NCBI GenBank assembly: GCA_046160865.1
Contig: JBJXHG010000182.1
Coordinates: 1-64,000 of the forward strand
DNA: 64,000 nucleotides
Reading direction: 5' to 3'
DNA from: JBJXHG01 sp046160865
GTDB taxonomy: Bacteria > Planctomycetota > UBA1135 > GCA-002686595
The position numbers were made by a program, and so were the translations under genes. The first letter of the stretch is position 1, and each line of letters starts with the position of its first letter. This document shows positions 9,188 through 18,200 of this stretch, piece after piece. Below the pieces are notes generated by a model. The model saw nothing but the letters and a program-made list of their open reading frames with translations, was not told the origin of the DNA and ran no database searches.

Positions 9188-10708
9188 GTGCGTTCGTACC
9201 AGCGTCTCGTCCTCGCCGCCGCCGCTTGCGCCGCGGCTTCGTGCTCGTGGCTGCACGGCACACCGGAGCAGAATCTGCTCGTGATCGTCGTCGACGGCCT
9301 GCGTTTCGACGCGATCAGCGATTCGATCGGCGCAGCGAAGACGCCGAACCTGCATCGACTCGCGGACGACGGCATCTCGTTCACCGCGTGCTACGGACAC
9401 TCGCCGCTCGGCTTCCCGGCGCTCGCATCGATCTTCTCTGCGCGCACGCCGAACCGCAGCGGCGTTTCGCACAACGATCAAGGATTGCCCACGCAGCTGC
9501 CGCTCGTCACCGAGCAGCTCGCGGAGCGCGGCTACCAAACGCTCGCAGCCGTCAGCCGCCGCTACGGTCCTCCGCAGAGTGCGGGTGACACGAACAGCAC
9601 GCTCGCGCGCGGCTTCCAGCGCTTCGATGGTCCCGAGGACGTGCTCGCCGCCGCGCCGGAGGTCATGAACGACGCGCTGGCGCTCGTGCGCGGAGCCGAC
9701 GCCGCGCGCGGCTGGTTCCTCTTCGCGCAGTTCTCCGATCCGCAAGCTCCGTACGAGGCGTACGACACCGCGACGAACAGCGCGCACGTCGTGCTCGACG
9801 GCGACCTCGTGACGAGCGTGTCGACCTCGAACAGCACGCGCTGGAAGCACGCGGTCGAGCTCGCACCCGGCAAGCACCAGTTCTCGTTTCGCTCGGCGAG
9901 CAGCGTCCCCGTGCGCGTGCGCTCGTTTCAATGCGAGACGAAGAGCGGACCGCTCAAGTGGACGTTCGACCACGGCGGCGACGAGGGCGGTGCGAAGACC
10001 GTCGTCGTGACCGTCGACAACGCATCCGCGGAGCCCGTCGCGTGCCAAGTGGAAGCGTGGATCCAGGACGTACCGAGCCTCGCGCAGATGCGCGACCGGT
10101 ACCGCTTGGAAGTGGAAGCCGTCGACAAGGCGATCGGCGCGATCCTCGACGACCTCAAAGCGCGCGGGGAGTACGACGACACGCTGATCGTCGTCACCGC
10201 GACGCACGGCGAATCGCTCGGGGAGCACGGCACGGTCGGCGCACCGAGCTTGTACGACGAGCTCTTGCGCGTACCGCTCATCCTGAAGCCGGTGCGCGAC
10301 GATCCGGCGCTCGCGACACTGCGCAAGCAGCGCCTTACGATGCTGCGGCTCGTCGACCTCGCGCCGACGGTGCTCGACTTGCTCGGCGCCGGCAGCATGC
10401 GCTCGGCGGACGGCGAATCGTTCCTCGAAGGCGGCGAGCGCGAGTTCATCGCCGAAGTCGGCCCGCCCGAGTCGAAGTCGCGCCGCTTCGCGATCCGCGA
10501 CGAGCGCTACAAGATGATCTACGACTCGACCGAGCGGCGTTACGAGATGTACGACCTGCGCGTCGACACGCTCGAGCTCGAGAACATCTTCATGCTGCAG
10601 GGTCACCTGCGCATCGCTTGGCAGTCGAAGCTGCGCCGACTCGCGGACGGACCGGACTGGGAGAAGGTCAAGGCGAGCGAAGGCGAATCGACGGCACCGA
10701 ACGGGTGA
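9188..10708 (+). CDS. sulfatase-fold lipoprotein lacking the catalytic residue (probable pseudoenzyme)
   Basis: This is a 506-residue predicted lipoprotein. The GTG start at 9188 gives a signal peptide ending in the lipobox AASC (Cys19). The alkaline-phosphatase/sulfatase fold is clear from VIVVDGLRFDAI near the N-terminus, SPLGFPALASIFSARTPNRS at residues 72-91, THGESLGEHG near 339-348 and YEMYDLRVDTLELEN at the C-terminus. Aligned with the sulfatase signature C/S-x-P-S-R, the nucleophile that becomes formylglycine is Gly75 and the Ser-Arg pair is Ala-Leu. The later metal-site Asp is Thr339. Residues about 180-290 are an inserted beta-rich segment. Hydrolysis by the sulfatase mechanism therefore looks impossible. 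It may bind sulfated or phosphorylated glycans, or have a different chemistry. Confidence 0.8.
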   Translation: MRSYQRLVLAAAACAAASCSWLHGTPEQNLLVIVVDGLRFDAISDSIGAAKTPNLHRLADDGISFTACYGHSPLGFPALASIFSARTPNRSGVSHNDQGLPTQLPLVTEQLAERGYQTLAAVSRRYGPPQSAGDTNSTLARGFQRFDGPEDVLAAAPEVMNDALALVRGADAARGWFLFAQFSDPQAPYEAYDTATNSAHVVLDGDLVTSVSTSNSTRWKHAVELAPGKHQFSFRSASSVPVRVRSFQCETKSGPLKWTFDHGGDEGGAKTVVVTVDNASAEPVACQVEAWIQDVPSLAQMRDRYRLEVEAVDKAIGAILDDLKARGEYDDTLIVVTATHGESLGEHGTVGAPSLYDELLRVPLILKPVRDDPALATLRKQRLTMLRLVDLAPTVLDLLGAGSMRSADGESFLEGGEREFIAEVGPPESKSRRFAIRDERYKMIYDSTERRYEMYDLRVDTLELENIFMLQGHLRIAWQSKLRRLADGPDWEKVKASEGESTAPNG

Positions 10709-10728
10709 GCGGCCGTTCGGGCATCCGA

Positions 10729-13275
10729 TCACCGGAGGCGTCGTCGCGCATCCGCGGCCTCTTCAGCGAGCTCTGCGACGTCGAACACCCGCGCGAGTCG
10801 CTCCACGCTCTGCTGGCGAATCGACCCATCGAGCTCAGGCATCCGATCCAGCATCACGAGCAGTTCGCGCGCCAGAGCCACTGCTTCCGGGATGCGACCC
10901 ACCCGCTCGAGCGCGTTGCAGCGCGCCATGAGCAGCTTGCGTCGCACGTGGTCGTCGTTCGTGTCGTTGAGCACGGCTCCGGTTTCATCCAGGACCGGTT
11001 GCCACATGCCGAGGGCGGACCAGCACTGCACGCACGTGATCACTGCGTCGAGGACCTGGGGATGCTCGCGTCCTCGCACGCGTCGGAAGCGCTCCAGCAC
11101 ATCGACTGCGATGGGCTCCGCTCGCGCGACTTGGCCCGCGTGCTGGAGGAGCAACGCTTGGTTGAAGCGCCAGCGCAGGAGCTGGAGATGGTCGTTCGGC
11201 AGCTGGAGTGAGCCGCGTTCGACGACCTCCGCAACGGCCTCGAGGGCTTCGTCGCTTCGGCCCGCGTCGTCGAGGAACAGTGCGTAGGTATTGAGCTCTT
11301 CGAGGAACTCGAGGTGGTCGTCGCCGAGAACGCGGCGCGCGATCTCGATGCCGTCGCGCGCGAGTTGGGTGCCGCGCTCCACGTCGCGACGATCGAAGGC
11401 GAGCGCGATCAAGCCGCTGCGCGCGTGGATCACGTACGGGTGATCCGCGCCCAGACTGCGCTGCAAACCGTCGAACGCGCGCTGCAAGAGCGGCTCGGCC
11501 TCTTCCGGTCGCCCTGCCTCCGCGATCACATTGCCCAGCGAGCCGCACGCAACCAGCGTGTCGGCGTCGTCGCTTCCGAACAGCTTCTCGCGCTCGGTCA
11601 AGATCGCACGGATCTCGCGCTCGGCACGCTCGAGATCGGCTTGCTGGAAGGCGAGATTGGCGGCCGATAGCTCGAGCTCGGACCTGAGTCGAGGGTCGCG
11701 CACGTCCGACTCTGCTTCGAGTGCGAGGCCTTCGGTGAACGACGCGTGTGCTTCCCCGAACTCTCCGCGCTTCGCTCGGATGACGCCGAGGGCGTTGCAG
11801 ACCTTCACGAGCTCGAGCTTCGCCGGTACTGCGAGCGAGCGGTACAAGCCGTGCGCCCGCTCCAGGTGCGCGCTCGCGACGTCGAGATCGCCCAGGTCTC
11901 GATAGAGCGCGCCGAGGAAGCCGTGCATGTAGGCGGCGAGCGCCGGATCGTCGCGAACCGCTCCGTCCAGCCGCTTCTCCGCCGTCGCCAGCAGATCGCC
12001 GGCCAGAGTCTGCCGCCCGCGCGCCGCGCTCGGATGCAGCGAGCCGAACGCGTCCTCGAAGAAGCGCAAGGTCGTCTTGGCACGACTGCCTTCGCTCAGC
12101 GCACGGCGCTCCGCGGCCCAGACTTCGCGGCTCTTGGAGACATACACCGTCACCACGCCGATCGATGCGAGCACGGCGACCGCCATCGTCGCGGCCGCAA
12201 TCTGGTTGCGTCGCACTAGACAACGCAGAAGATAGGTGCGGCTGGGCGGGCGCGCCTGGACGGGTTCGTAGCGGAGCATGCGCTCGAGTTCGCCGGCGAG
12301 CTCGGCGGCGGAGTCGTAGCGCCGCGCAGGCTCCTTCTCGAGCGCGTGACGCAAGATGGCGTCCAGGTCGCGGCCGAACTCGCGATCGATGGCGACGATC
12401 GATGCCGGGCGCGCATCGCGGATCGCCGTCATGGCGTCGTGCAGGCTCACGTCGCTCACCTCGTACGGCAGGCGACCCGCGAGCAGCTCGTAGCCGATCA
12501 CGCCGAGCGAGTACACGTCGCTGCGCGTGTCGAGCGCAGTGCTCGCACCTTCCAGCTGCTCGGGGCTCATGTATTGCAGCGTGCCGACCAATTGTCCCGC
12601 GCGCGTGATCGCGCCGCTCTCCTCGCCGTCGAGCGCCCGCGCGATGCCGAAGTCGAGCACCTTGGGTGTGCCGTCCTCCGTGACGAGAATGTTGCCCGGC
12701 TTCAGATCGCGGTGCAGCACGCCCTTCTGATGAGCGTGCTGCACACCGCGGCACACTTTGATGAACACGTCGAGCTTGCGCTGCAGGCCGACGCCGCTGC
12801 GGCGCGCGTACTCCGTCAGCGTCATGCCGTCGACGAACTCGAGCGCGATGAATGGTCGGCGCGTACCTTGAACATCGGCCTTACCGAACTCGATCACCCG
12901 CGCGATGTGCTCGTGGGTGAAGCGCGCCAAGTGCTCCGCTTCGCGCTGGAAGCGCGCGTGATCCGCGCCTCGTGCCGCGTGACGATCGAGCAGCTTGACT
13001 GCGATCAACCGGCGCAGGTTCGCCTGATGGCAGAGATAGACGACACCCATGCCGCCGCGGCCGAGCTCACGCAGCACGCGGTAGCTCCCGATCGCGTCGG
13101 GAAGACGCGATCCGCCCGATGAATCGTACGAACGGAGCGAGTGGTGGCAGCGCAGGAGCTCGAGGACATCGCCGGCGAGTTGCTCGTTGCCGGCGCACGC
13201 GCCCAGGACGAAAGCCAGCTGCTCCGCCTCGGCGAGCTCGGAGGCGCGCGAGAACAGCTCGTACTCATCCGACAT
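10729..13275 (-). CDS. Ser/Thr protein kinase with transmembrane helix and C-terminal TPR domain
   Basis: This is an 848-residue kinase of the bacterial PknB type. The kinase domain (about residues 63-335) has the glycine loop GRGGMGVVY, Lys94 in IAVKLL, the catalytic loop HRDLKPGNIL with Asp190, DFGIA with Asp208 and YMSPEQ. One membrane helix follows at about 359-379, and about 460 residues of tetratricopeptide-like helices complete the protein, probably extracytoplasmic. Residues 1-60 form a helical prefix often seen with the partner sigma factor. The ATG at 13275 overlaps the end of the ECF sigma gene by 11 bases, so the kinase and sigma factor are translationally coupled and probably act in one signalling pathway. 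Confidence 0.93.
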   Translation of the reverse strand: MSDEYELFSRASELAEAEQLAFVLGACAGNEQLAGDVLELLRCHHSLRSYDSSGGSRLPDAIGSYRVLRELGRGGMGVVYLCHQANLRRLIAVKLLDRHAARGADHARFQREAEHLARFTHEHIARVIEFGKADVQGTRRPFIALEFVDGMTLTEYARRSGVGLQRKLDVFIKVCRGVQHAHQKGVLHRDLKPGNILVTEDGTPKVLDFGIARALDGEESGAITRAGQLVGTLQYMSPEQLEGASTALDTRSDVYSLGVIGYELLAGRLPYEVSDVSLHDAMTAIRDARPASIVAIDREFGRDLDAILRHALEKEPARRYDSAAELAGELERMLRYEPVQARPPSRTYLLRCLVRRNQIAAATMAVAVLASIGVVTVYVSKSREVWAAERRALSEGSRAKTTLRFFEDAFGSLHPSAARGRQTLAGDLLATAEKRLDGAVRDDPALAAYMHGFLGALYRDLGDLDVASAHLERAHGLYRSLAVPAKLELVKVCNALGVIRAKRGEFGEAHASFTEGLALEAESDVRDPRLRSELELSAANLAFQQADLERAEREIRAILTEREKLFGSDDADTLVACGSLGNVIAEAGRPEEAEPLLQRAFDGLQRSLGADHPYVIHARSGLIALAFDRRDVERGTQLARDGIEIARRVLGDDHLEFLEELNTYALFLDDAGRSDEALEAVAEVVERGSLQLPNDHLQLLRWRFNQALLLQHAGQVARAEPIAVDVLERFRRVRGREHPQVLDAVITCVQCWSALGMWQPVLDETGAVLNDTNDDHVRRKLLMARCNALERVGRIPEAVALARELLVMLDRMPELDGSIRQQSVERLARVFDVAELAEEAADARRRLR

Positions 13276-13816
13276 TGTGGTCGGCTCCCCGCTGAAGCTC
13301 GCGCAGCAGGAAAGCGAGCGCGAAGTCCAAGTCGCGCCGCACGGTGCGCACCTCGATGCCGAGCGCGCGCGCGATCTCGTCCTGCGCGCACCCGACGTAG
13401 TAGGCGTACTCGACGACTCGGGCGGCACGGGGCTTCTCCCGCGCGAGCAGCTTCAGCGCCTCATCGAGATCGAGGAGCTCCGCGCGAACTTCGCCATCCT
13501 CGTCGATCGGTCCATCGAGCACGGCGGCATCGAAGCCGCTCTGGACCGGCGACCGCTGGCGCCGACGTGCCGCGTCGCACAGCACGCGCTTCATGTGCGT
13601 GACCGCGGCGGCCAGGAACTGATCGCGCGTCCAGTCGAGCGTCAGTGCCTTGGCACTCAGCTCGGCCCATACCTCGTCGAGCAGGGCAGTCGTGTTCCAC
13701 GTCCGCCCGCGGTGCGGACCGGACAGGAGCCCGTGCGCGCGCTGTCGCACGGCGGCCTCCACCTCGCGCAGCAAGCGCGCGCGAGGGTCCTCTCCGTCGA
13801 CGTCATCGATCTCCAT
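13265..13816 (-). CDS. ECF sigma factor of the SigK-like HTH family
   Basis: This is a 183-residue sigma-70 family protein. Region 2 includes TTALLDEVWAEL and DQFLAAAVTHMKRVLCDAAR. Region 4 has the helix-turn-helix CAQDEIARALGIEVRTVRRD. The pattern is that of the ECF group commonly paired with Ser/Thr kinases (PF07638-like). No anti-sigma gene is adjacent. The overlapping downstream kinase is the likely regulator, probably by phosphorylation as proposed for such pairs. ATG 13816 is preferred over an upstream in-frame ATG at 13960 because it has GAGG just upstream, gives the usual family length and leaves room for promoters of the divergent gene. Confidence 0.88.
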   Translation of the reverse strand: MEIDDVDGEDPRARLLREVEAAVRQRAHGLLSGPHRGRTWNTTALLDEVWAELSAKALTLDWTRDQFLAAAVTHMKRVLCDAARRRQRSPVQSGFDAAVLDGPIDEDGEVRAELLDLDEALKLLAREKPRAARVVEYAYYVGCAQDEIARALGIEVRTVRRDLDFALAFLLRELQRGADHNVG

Positions 13817-13962
13817 CGCGCCTCGAGGATCCTTCGAGCCTCCGAACCAGATTCTCAGAATCCGTGTCCGCTGAGGAGGCCTCCGATCGAGCAAGGCCTC
13901 GCTGCCAGGCTCGCGCGACCGCGGAGCGGCGCAAGTCGACCACAACCCACGGAGGCCCATTC

Positions 13963-15225
13963 ATGAAGCTCGAAACGTCCCGTCACCTGCTGTTGCGATC
14001 CTTCATGACGCTCGCCGTCGCTGGAGCGGCCGTCGGACAGGGCCCGGAGAGCTCGGTCACGTGCACGGAGGGCGTGGAACCCCTCTTGATGAGCTACGGG
14101 CAGCACACGGTGAGCTGTCAGATCGACACGCCGACGGACATCGATCAGTTCCAGTTCGTCGCGGCCACGGGCGACAGCTTTCGGATCAGCGTGCTCGGCG
14201 GAGGTTGCCTCGATCCGGTCATCGAGTTGCGCGCACCTTCGAGCGCGATCGTGCCCCTCAGCGCGAGTTCTTGTGCGACCGGCTTCTGCACGAACTGCAG
14301 CTTCACGGGCACGAACACGGCGCTCCCGGAGTCGGGGATCTACGGCCTGATCGTGTTCGATGCCGGCAACGACGAAGCCGGGACGTACGTGTTCCAGATC
14401 GAGCGCATCCCGCCGCCGACGGCGCCGCCCGCCTTGAGCTACGGCCCGACGGTGTCCGATGCGATCGACCCGATCACCGACGTCGACTTCTACACGTTCA
14501 CGGGGCAGGCGGGCGCGCTCATCCGCATCCTCGGCACGGCAGCCGGCTGCTTGGATCTTCGAATGGAGATCATCGATCCGAACGGCGCGAGCTTCACGCC
14601 GGCGAGCGGCACCACGGACTGCAACACGGGATTCTGCACCGGCTGTTCGGCGTCGGCCGACTTCAACGTCACGGTCAGCGGCGAGTACTTGCTCTTCGTC
14701 TACGACGCAGGCGGCGACGAAACGGGCAACTACACGTTCAGCGTCAACTGCCTCTTCGGCTCGTGCCCGAACCCGCCGGGCTACTGCTACGGCGATGCCA
14801 CTTGCCCCTGCGCCAATCCGGGCGCCGCGAACCACGGCTGCGCGAACTCGATCTTCGCCGCCGGCGCGCTCTTGCAATCAGCCGGCAACGCGAGTGTCGC
14901 TGCCGACACGGTCGTGCTGACGACGTCGTCGATGTCGGGGACGGCATCGCTCTACTTCCAGGGCACGGGCACCGCGGACATGCCGTTCGACGACGGCAAG
15001 CTGTGCTTGTCGGGCACGCTCTTGCGCGTCGGATTGAAAATCAACGCGCAGGGCATGTCGTCGAATCCCTCGGGCGTCGACTTCCCGATCTCCGTGAAGG
15101 GTGCGCTCCCGCCCACGGGCGGAACGCGCTACTACCAGACGGTGTACCGCAATTCCGATCCGGGCTTCTGCACTCCCTCCACGACGAATCGAAGCAACGG
15201 TCTCACGATCCACTGGCAACCCTGA
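13963..15225 (+). CDS. secreted protein with duplicated Cys-containing beta domain and Cys/Gly C-terminal module
   Basis: This is a 420-residue protein with a signal peptide ending near AAVGQG. A strong GGAGG at 13951-13955 fixes the ATG at 13963. Two copies of a roughly 120-residue PPC-like beta domain follow. Copy 1 contains DIDQFQFVAATGDSFRISV and ATGFCTNCSFTG, and copy 2 contains DVDFYTFTGQAGALIRIL and NTGFCTGCSAS. Each ends with a VFDAG or VYDAG turn and a Y-x-F strand. The C-terminus starts with PGYCYGDATCPCANPG, a cysteine-rich motif I associate with large families of secreted planctomycete proteins, and ends in a strand-rich domain of unknown role. No catalytic motif is visible. A surface or extracellular binding protein is the likely class. 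Confidence 0.75.
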   Translation: MKLETSRHLLLRSFMTLAVAGAAVGQGPESSVTCTEGVEPLLMSYGQHTVSCQIDTPTDIDQFQFVAATGDSFRISVLGGGCLDPVIELRAPSSAIVPLSASSCATGFCTNCSFTGTNTALPESGIYGLIVFDAGNDEAGTYVFQIERIPPPTAPPALSYGPTVSDAIDPITDVDFYTFTGQAGALIRILGTAAGCLDLRMEIIDPNGASFTPASGTTDCNTGFCTGCSASADFNVTVSGEYLLFVYDAGGDETGNYTFSVNCLFGSCPNPPGYCYGDATCPCANPGAANHGCANSIFAAGALLQSAGNASVAADTVVLTTSSMSGTASLYFQGTGTADMPFDDGKLCLSGTLLRVGLKINAQGMSSNPSGVDFPISVKGALPPTGGTRYYQTVYRNSDPGFCTPSTTNRSNGLTIHWQP

Positions 15226-15275
15226 CGAACGTGGAAATGCCGAGTTCGAGCCCGATGGGTCGCCTCGAAAGTTCC

Positions 15276-15307
15276 GCGGCCGTGCAGCACTCGCGCTGTG
15301 CGGCCGC
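15276..15307. terminator. 13-bp hairpin between convergent genes
   Basis: Arms 15276-15288 and 15295-15307 pair along 13 bp, including two G-U wobbles, around a 6-base loop. It lies between the secreted-protein gene and prfB, which converge, and probably serves both. No T tract is present. Confidence 0.55.
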
Positions 15308-15320
15308 GATCGCTCGCGCG

Positions 15321-16437
15321 CTACTCCTTCTTCGCCGGCTTCTTGCGCCGCAGGTACTCGGTGATGAACTCGTCGAGCTCGCCGTCGAGTACCGCTTGGA
15401 TGTTGCCGACCTTGAGCTCGGTGCGGTGGTCGGTGACCTGCTGGTAGGGGTGCAGCACGTACGAGCGGATCTGGCTGCCGAACGCGATCTCGCCTTTCGC
15501 TCCATACAACGCGGCGAGCTCGGCGTTCTTCTCGGACTCGCGCAACTGCATCACCTTCGCCGCGATCAACTTCAACGCCAACTCGCGGTTCTTGAGCTGG
15601 CTGCGCTGGCTCTGGCAGCGCACGACGATGCCGGTCGGGATGTGCGTCATGCGGACCGCGGTCTCGACCTTGTTCACGTTCTGACCGCCGGCGCCGCCGG
15701 ATCGCATCGTGTCGACTTCGATGTCGCTGGTTTTGATCTCGATCGCGGCCTCGGCTTCGAGCTCGGGCGTCACGTCGACCGACGCGAACGCCGTGTGGCG
15801 GCGCGCTTGCGAGTCGAACGGGCTGATGCGGACCAAGCGGTGCACGCCGCGTTCGGCCGCGAGGTGTCCGAACGCGTAGTCGCCTTGCACGTGGATCATC
15901 GCAGAGCGAATGCCGCCTTCGGGTTCGTCCGTGCGCTCGATCTCGGAGACCTTGTAGCCCTTGCGCTCGGCCCAGCGCACGTACATGCGCATCAGCATCC
16001 CGGCCCAGTCGCACGAGTCGACGCCGCCGGCGCCTGGGCTGAACTGCACGTAGGCGCTGTTCGCGTCGGTTGGTCCGCTGAGCATCACGCGGAAGTCGAG
16101 CTCTTCGATGCGCTGCTGGATCTGCGGAACGAGGCGCTCGACATCTTCGACGACGTGCTCGTCGCCCTCCTCGCGCCCCATCTCGACGAGCACTTCGAAC
16201 TCCTCGAAGTCCTTCGCGAGCGCGCGCACCGGCTCGACGATGCTGCGCGCGAGCTTCATCTCGCCGACGATCCTCTGCGCGCGCTCCGCGTTGCTCCAGA
16301 AGTCCGGAGCGTTCTGGAGCTCTTCGATCTCCTTCAGGCGCTTCTCGTGTGAAGCGAAGTCAAAGACTCTCCTTGATCTGCTCGTAACGGCGCTGGAGAG
16401 TCGCGACGCGATCCTGAAAGTCTTTGACGGCGGGCAT
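15321..16437 (-). CDS. prfB: peptide chain release factor 2, with programmed +1 frameshift
   Basis: RF2 reads UGA and UAA stop codons and releases the finished peptide from the ribosome. The gene is split over two frames. ATG 16437 opens 25 codons ending IKESL, and an in-frame TGA follows at 16362-16360. The second frame begins immediately after it and runs to 15321. With the +1 shift, the product is 371 residues. The second part carries the RF2 anticodon-like tripeptide SPF (SPFDSQARRHTAF) and the GGQ catalytic loop in SGGAGGQNVNKVETAVR. This is regulation and not damage. Low RF2 lets ribosomes pause at UGA and shift, so RF2 controls its own synthesis. It stands 271 bp downstream of the peptidase gene, with a terminator between. 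Confidence 0.96.
16360..16373 (-). promoter_or_regulatory. prfB +1 frameshift signal (SD-like AGGAG, slippery CTT, TGA, C)
   Basis: Read on the minus strand, AGGAG (16373-16369), three bases AGT, CTT (16365-16363), TGA (16362-16360) and C. Spacing and sequence match the well-known autoregulatory site of bacterial prfB, where the internal Shine-Dalgarno pairs with 16S rRNA and the peptidyl-tRNA slips from CUU to UUU. Confidence 0.95.
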
Positions 16438-16515
16438 GGGGCGCGGATTGTAGGGCCGGTTGTGCGCGTCGTCGAGGCGCGCGCGCGCGGCGCTCGCGCG
16501 GATCCGCGAACGAAA

Positions 16516-16539
16516 GCGGACCCCCCGAAGGAGGTCCGC
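16516..16539 (-). terminator. Rho-independent terminator with UUCG tetraloop
   Basis: On the minus strand the sequence GCGGACCTCC, loop TTCG, then GGGGGTCCGC forms a 10-bp stem with one G-U wobble, followed by TTTCGTT. It lies 170 bp past the stop of the M24 peptidase gene and before prfB. Confidence 0.8.
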
Positions 16540-16708
16540 AGAAGACGTCGGCACGGGACGGATGTCGATCACATGGTGCTATGCAAAGCCCGCATCGAAA
16601 CGCCCTCGGGCGTCGAGCCGCCGACACCACGAGGGGCGGCGCTCCGGCTTCCGCAGCTCCTTTCGTCCGCGCGGCACGCGCGGCCGAAGCGCGTCGAGCG
16701 ATCCGCGC

Positions 16709-18181
16709 TCAATCGCCGCGGGACGGCATCGGACGCGCGCCCTCGCTCTCGAGCGGCTTCGACTTCGGTAGCGGTGCGCCGCGCTTCGATTCGAGGATGC
16801 CCTCCTCGCTCCACAAGGCTTCGATCTCCGGGCGCGTCTTCACGACGTCGCGCGAGAGCACCTCGCAACCGTCCGCGGTCACGAGGACCACGTCCTCGAT
16901 GCGGACGCCGATGTTCGTCTCCGGGTCGTACACGCCCGGCTCGACGGTGAACGTGACGCCGGGCTCGAGCGGCTTCGACATGCCGCCGACGTCGTGCACT
17001 TCCATTCCGATGTAGTGGCAAGCGCCGTGCGGCATCAAGTGCCCCATCCCGCGCTCTTCGAGCACCTTGCGGCACGCGCGATCGACGTCGGCGATCTTCG
17101 CGCCCGGCTTCACGGCTGCGATGCCGGCTTCTTGCGCGGCGAGCACGGCGTCGTAGATCTCCGCCATCTTCGGTGTGAACTTCCCGCCGATCGGCCACGA
17201 GCGCGTGATGTCGCTCGTGTAGTGGTCTAGCTCGGGCGCGTAGTCGATGAGCAGCATCTCGCCGTCCTTCATCGTGCGCGACACGGCCGAGTAGTGCAGC
17301 ACGAGCGCATTCGGGCCGGAGCCGACGATCGCTTGGTACGCCGCTCCCTCCGCACCTTCGCGGCGGTGCACGAAGCTCATCACGGCTTCGATCTGCCACT
17401 CGCCCAGGCCGGGTTGCGTCGAGCGGATCGCCTCCGACATCGCGGCCGCGCCGACCTGCGACGCACGGCGCATCGCGTCGATCTCCTCCGGCGTCTTGAT
17501 GCGGCGCAGCTCCGTCAGCATCGGAGCGCAGTCCTTCACGTCGATTTTCAAGAGCTCTTTCAGCTTGCTCTCGAACGCGGCCTCGCGGCTCAACCGGCCG
17601 TCGAGCGGATCGTTCTTGATCCGGCTGTCGTGCGGGCCCGCGCGATCGAAGCAACCGCCGAGCTGCACGTGCGGATGCTTCGAGATCCAGACCGGCGACG
17701 CCTTCGCCGCGAGCTCCTTCAGCACGTCGACGAGCTCACTCGCCGCGCGCACGTCGGCGATGCCCGTGACGTCGCGCACCCAGGCGTCGCTCGCGTCCAT
17801 CATCTCGCCGTCCCACGACTCGAGCATCGCGTTCGCCTTCGGCAGGAAGAGCATCTCCTTCTTGCTCGCGACGTCGACGACGATCGTCGCGTTCGGGCTG
17901 TCGATGCCGGTCAGGTACCAGAACGTCTTGTCCTGCTCGAAGCGCGCGTAGTCGCGCGTCTCCGGCATGCCGCGCACGACGAGCACGCCGGTCTTCAATT
18001 TCTCGCACAGCGCCGCGCGGCGTCCGGCGTGAAACGACTTGCCGAGGCCGCACCTCTCGAGTTGCGCGGGAAGCGCGGACCGCTTGGCCGTGTCTTGCAA
18101 CGACGCGAGGCCGCTTGCCGTCAGCAGTGCGGCGGCGAGCACGATCGGAAGCGCGCGAGGAGCCGTTCGGTGTGCGTTCAT
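16709..18181 (-). CDS. secreted M24-family Xaa-Pro aminopeptidase
   Basis: This 490-residue metallopeptidase would remove N-terminal residues preceding proline. Residues 1-30 form a signal peptide (ALPIVLAAALLTASGLASLQ), so it acts outside the cytoplasm, unlike typical PepP. An AMP_N domain begins at RRAALCEKLKTGVLVV. The pita-bread catalytic domain shows its five metal ligands in order: Asp in LIDYAPELDHYTSDITRSWP (two), His in HYIGMEVHDVGG, Glu in FTVEPGVY and Glu in VRIEDVV. A proline-rich 20-residue tail ends the protein. The start ATG 18181 gives the complete signal peptide. It is divergent from the ECF-sigma fusion gene, 84 bp away. Confidence 0.92.
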   Translation of the reverse strand: MNAHRTAPRALPIVLAAALLTASGLASLQDTAKRSALPAQLERCGLGKSFHAGRRAALCEKLKTGVLVVRGMPETRDYARFEQDKTFWYLTGIDSPNATIVVDVASKKEMLFLPKANAMLESWDGEMMDASDAWVRDVTGIADVRAASELVDVLKELAAKASPVWISKHPHVQLGGCFDRAGPHDSRIKNDPLDGRLSREAAFESKLKELLKIDVKDCAPMLTELRRIKTPEEIDAMRRASQVGAAAMSEAIRSTQPGLGEWQIEAVMSFVHRREGAEGAAYQAIVGSGPNALVLHYSAVSRTMKDGEMLLIDYAPELDHYTSDITRSWPIGGKFTPKMAEIYDAVLAAQEAGIAAVKPGAKIADVDRACRKVLEERGMGHLMPHGACHYIGMEVHDVGGMSKPLEPGVTFTVEPGVYDPETNIGVRIEDVVLVTADGCEVLSRDVVKTRPEIEALWSEEGILESKRGAPLPKSKPLESEGARPMPSRGD

Positions 18182-18200
18182 GCCCGTAGGATAACGAGCT

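Noticed and set aside
14061..16352. 763-codon plus-strand open frame across the secreted-protein gene and prfB
   Set aside because: It is out of frame with the secreted protein and antisense to prfB, both of which are well supported.
16360..16437. prfB as a pseudogene with a premature stop
   Set aside because: The stop is embedded in a complete frameshift signal at the expected codon position, which is normal for RF2.
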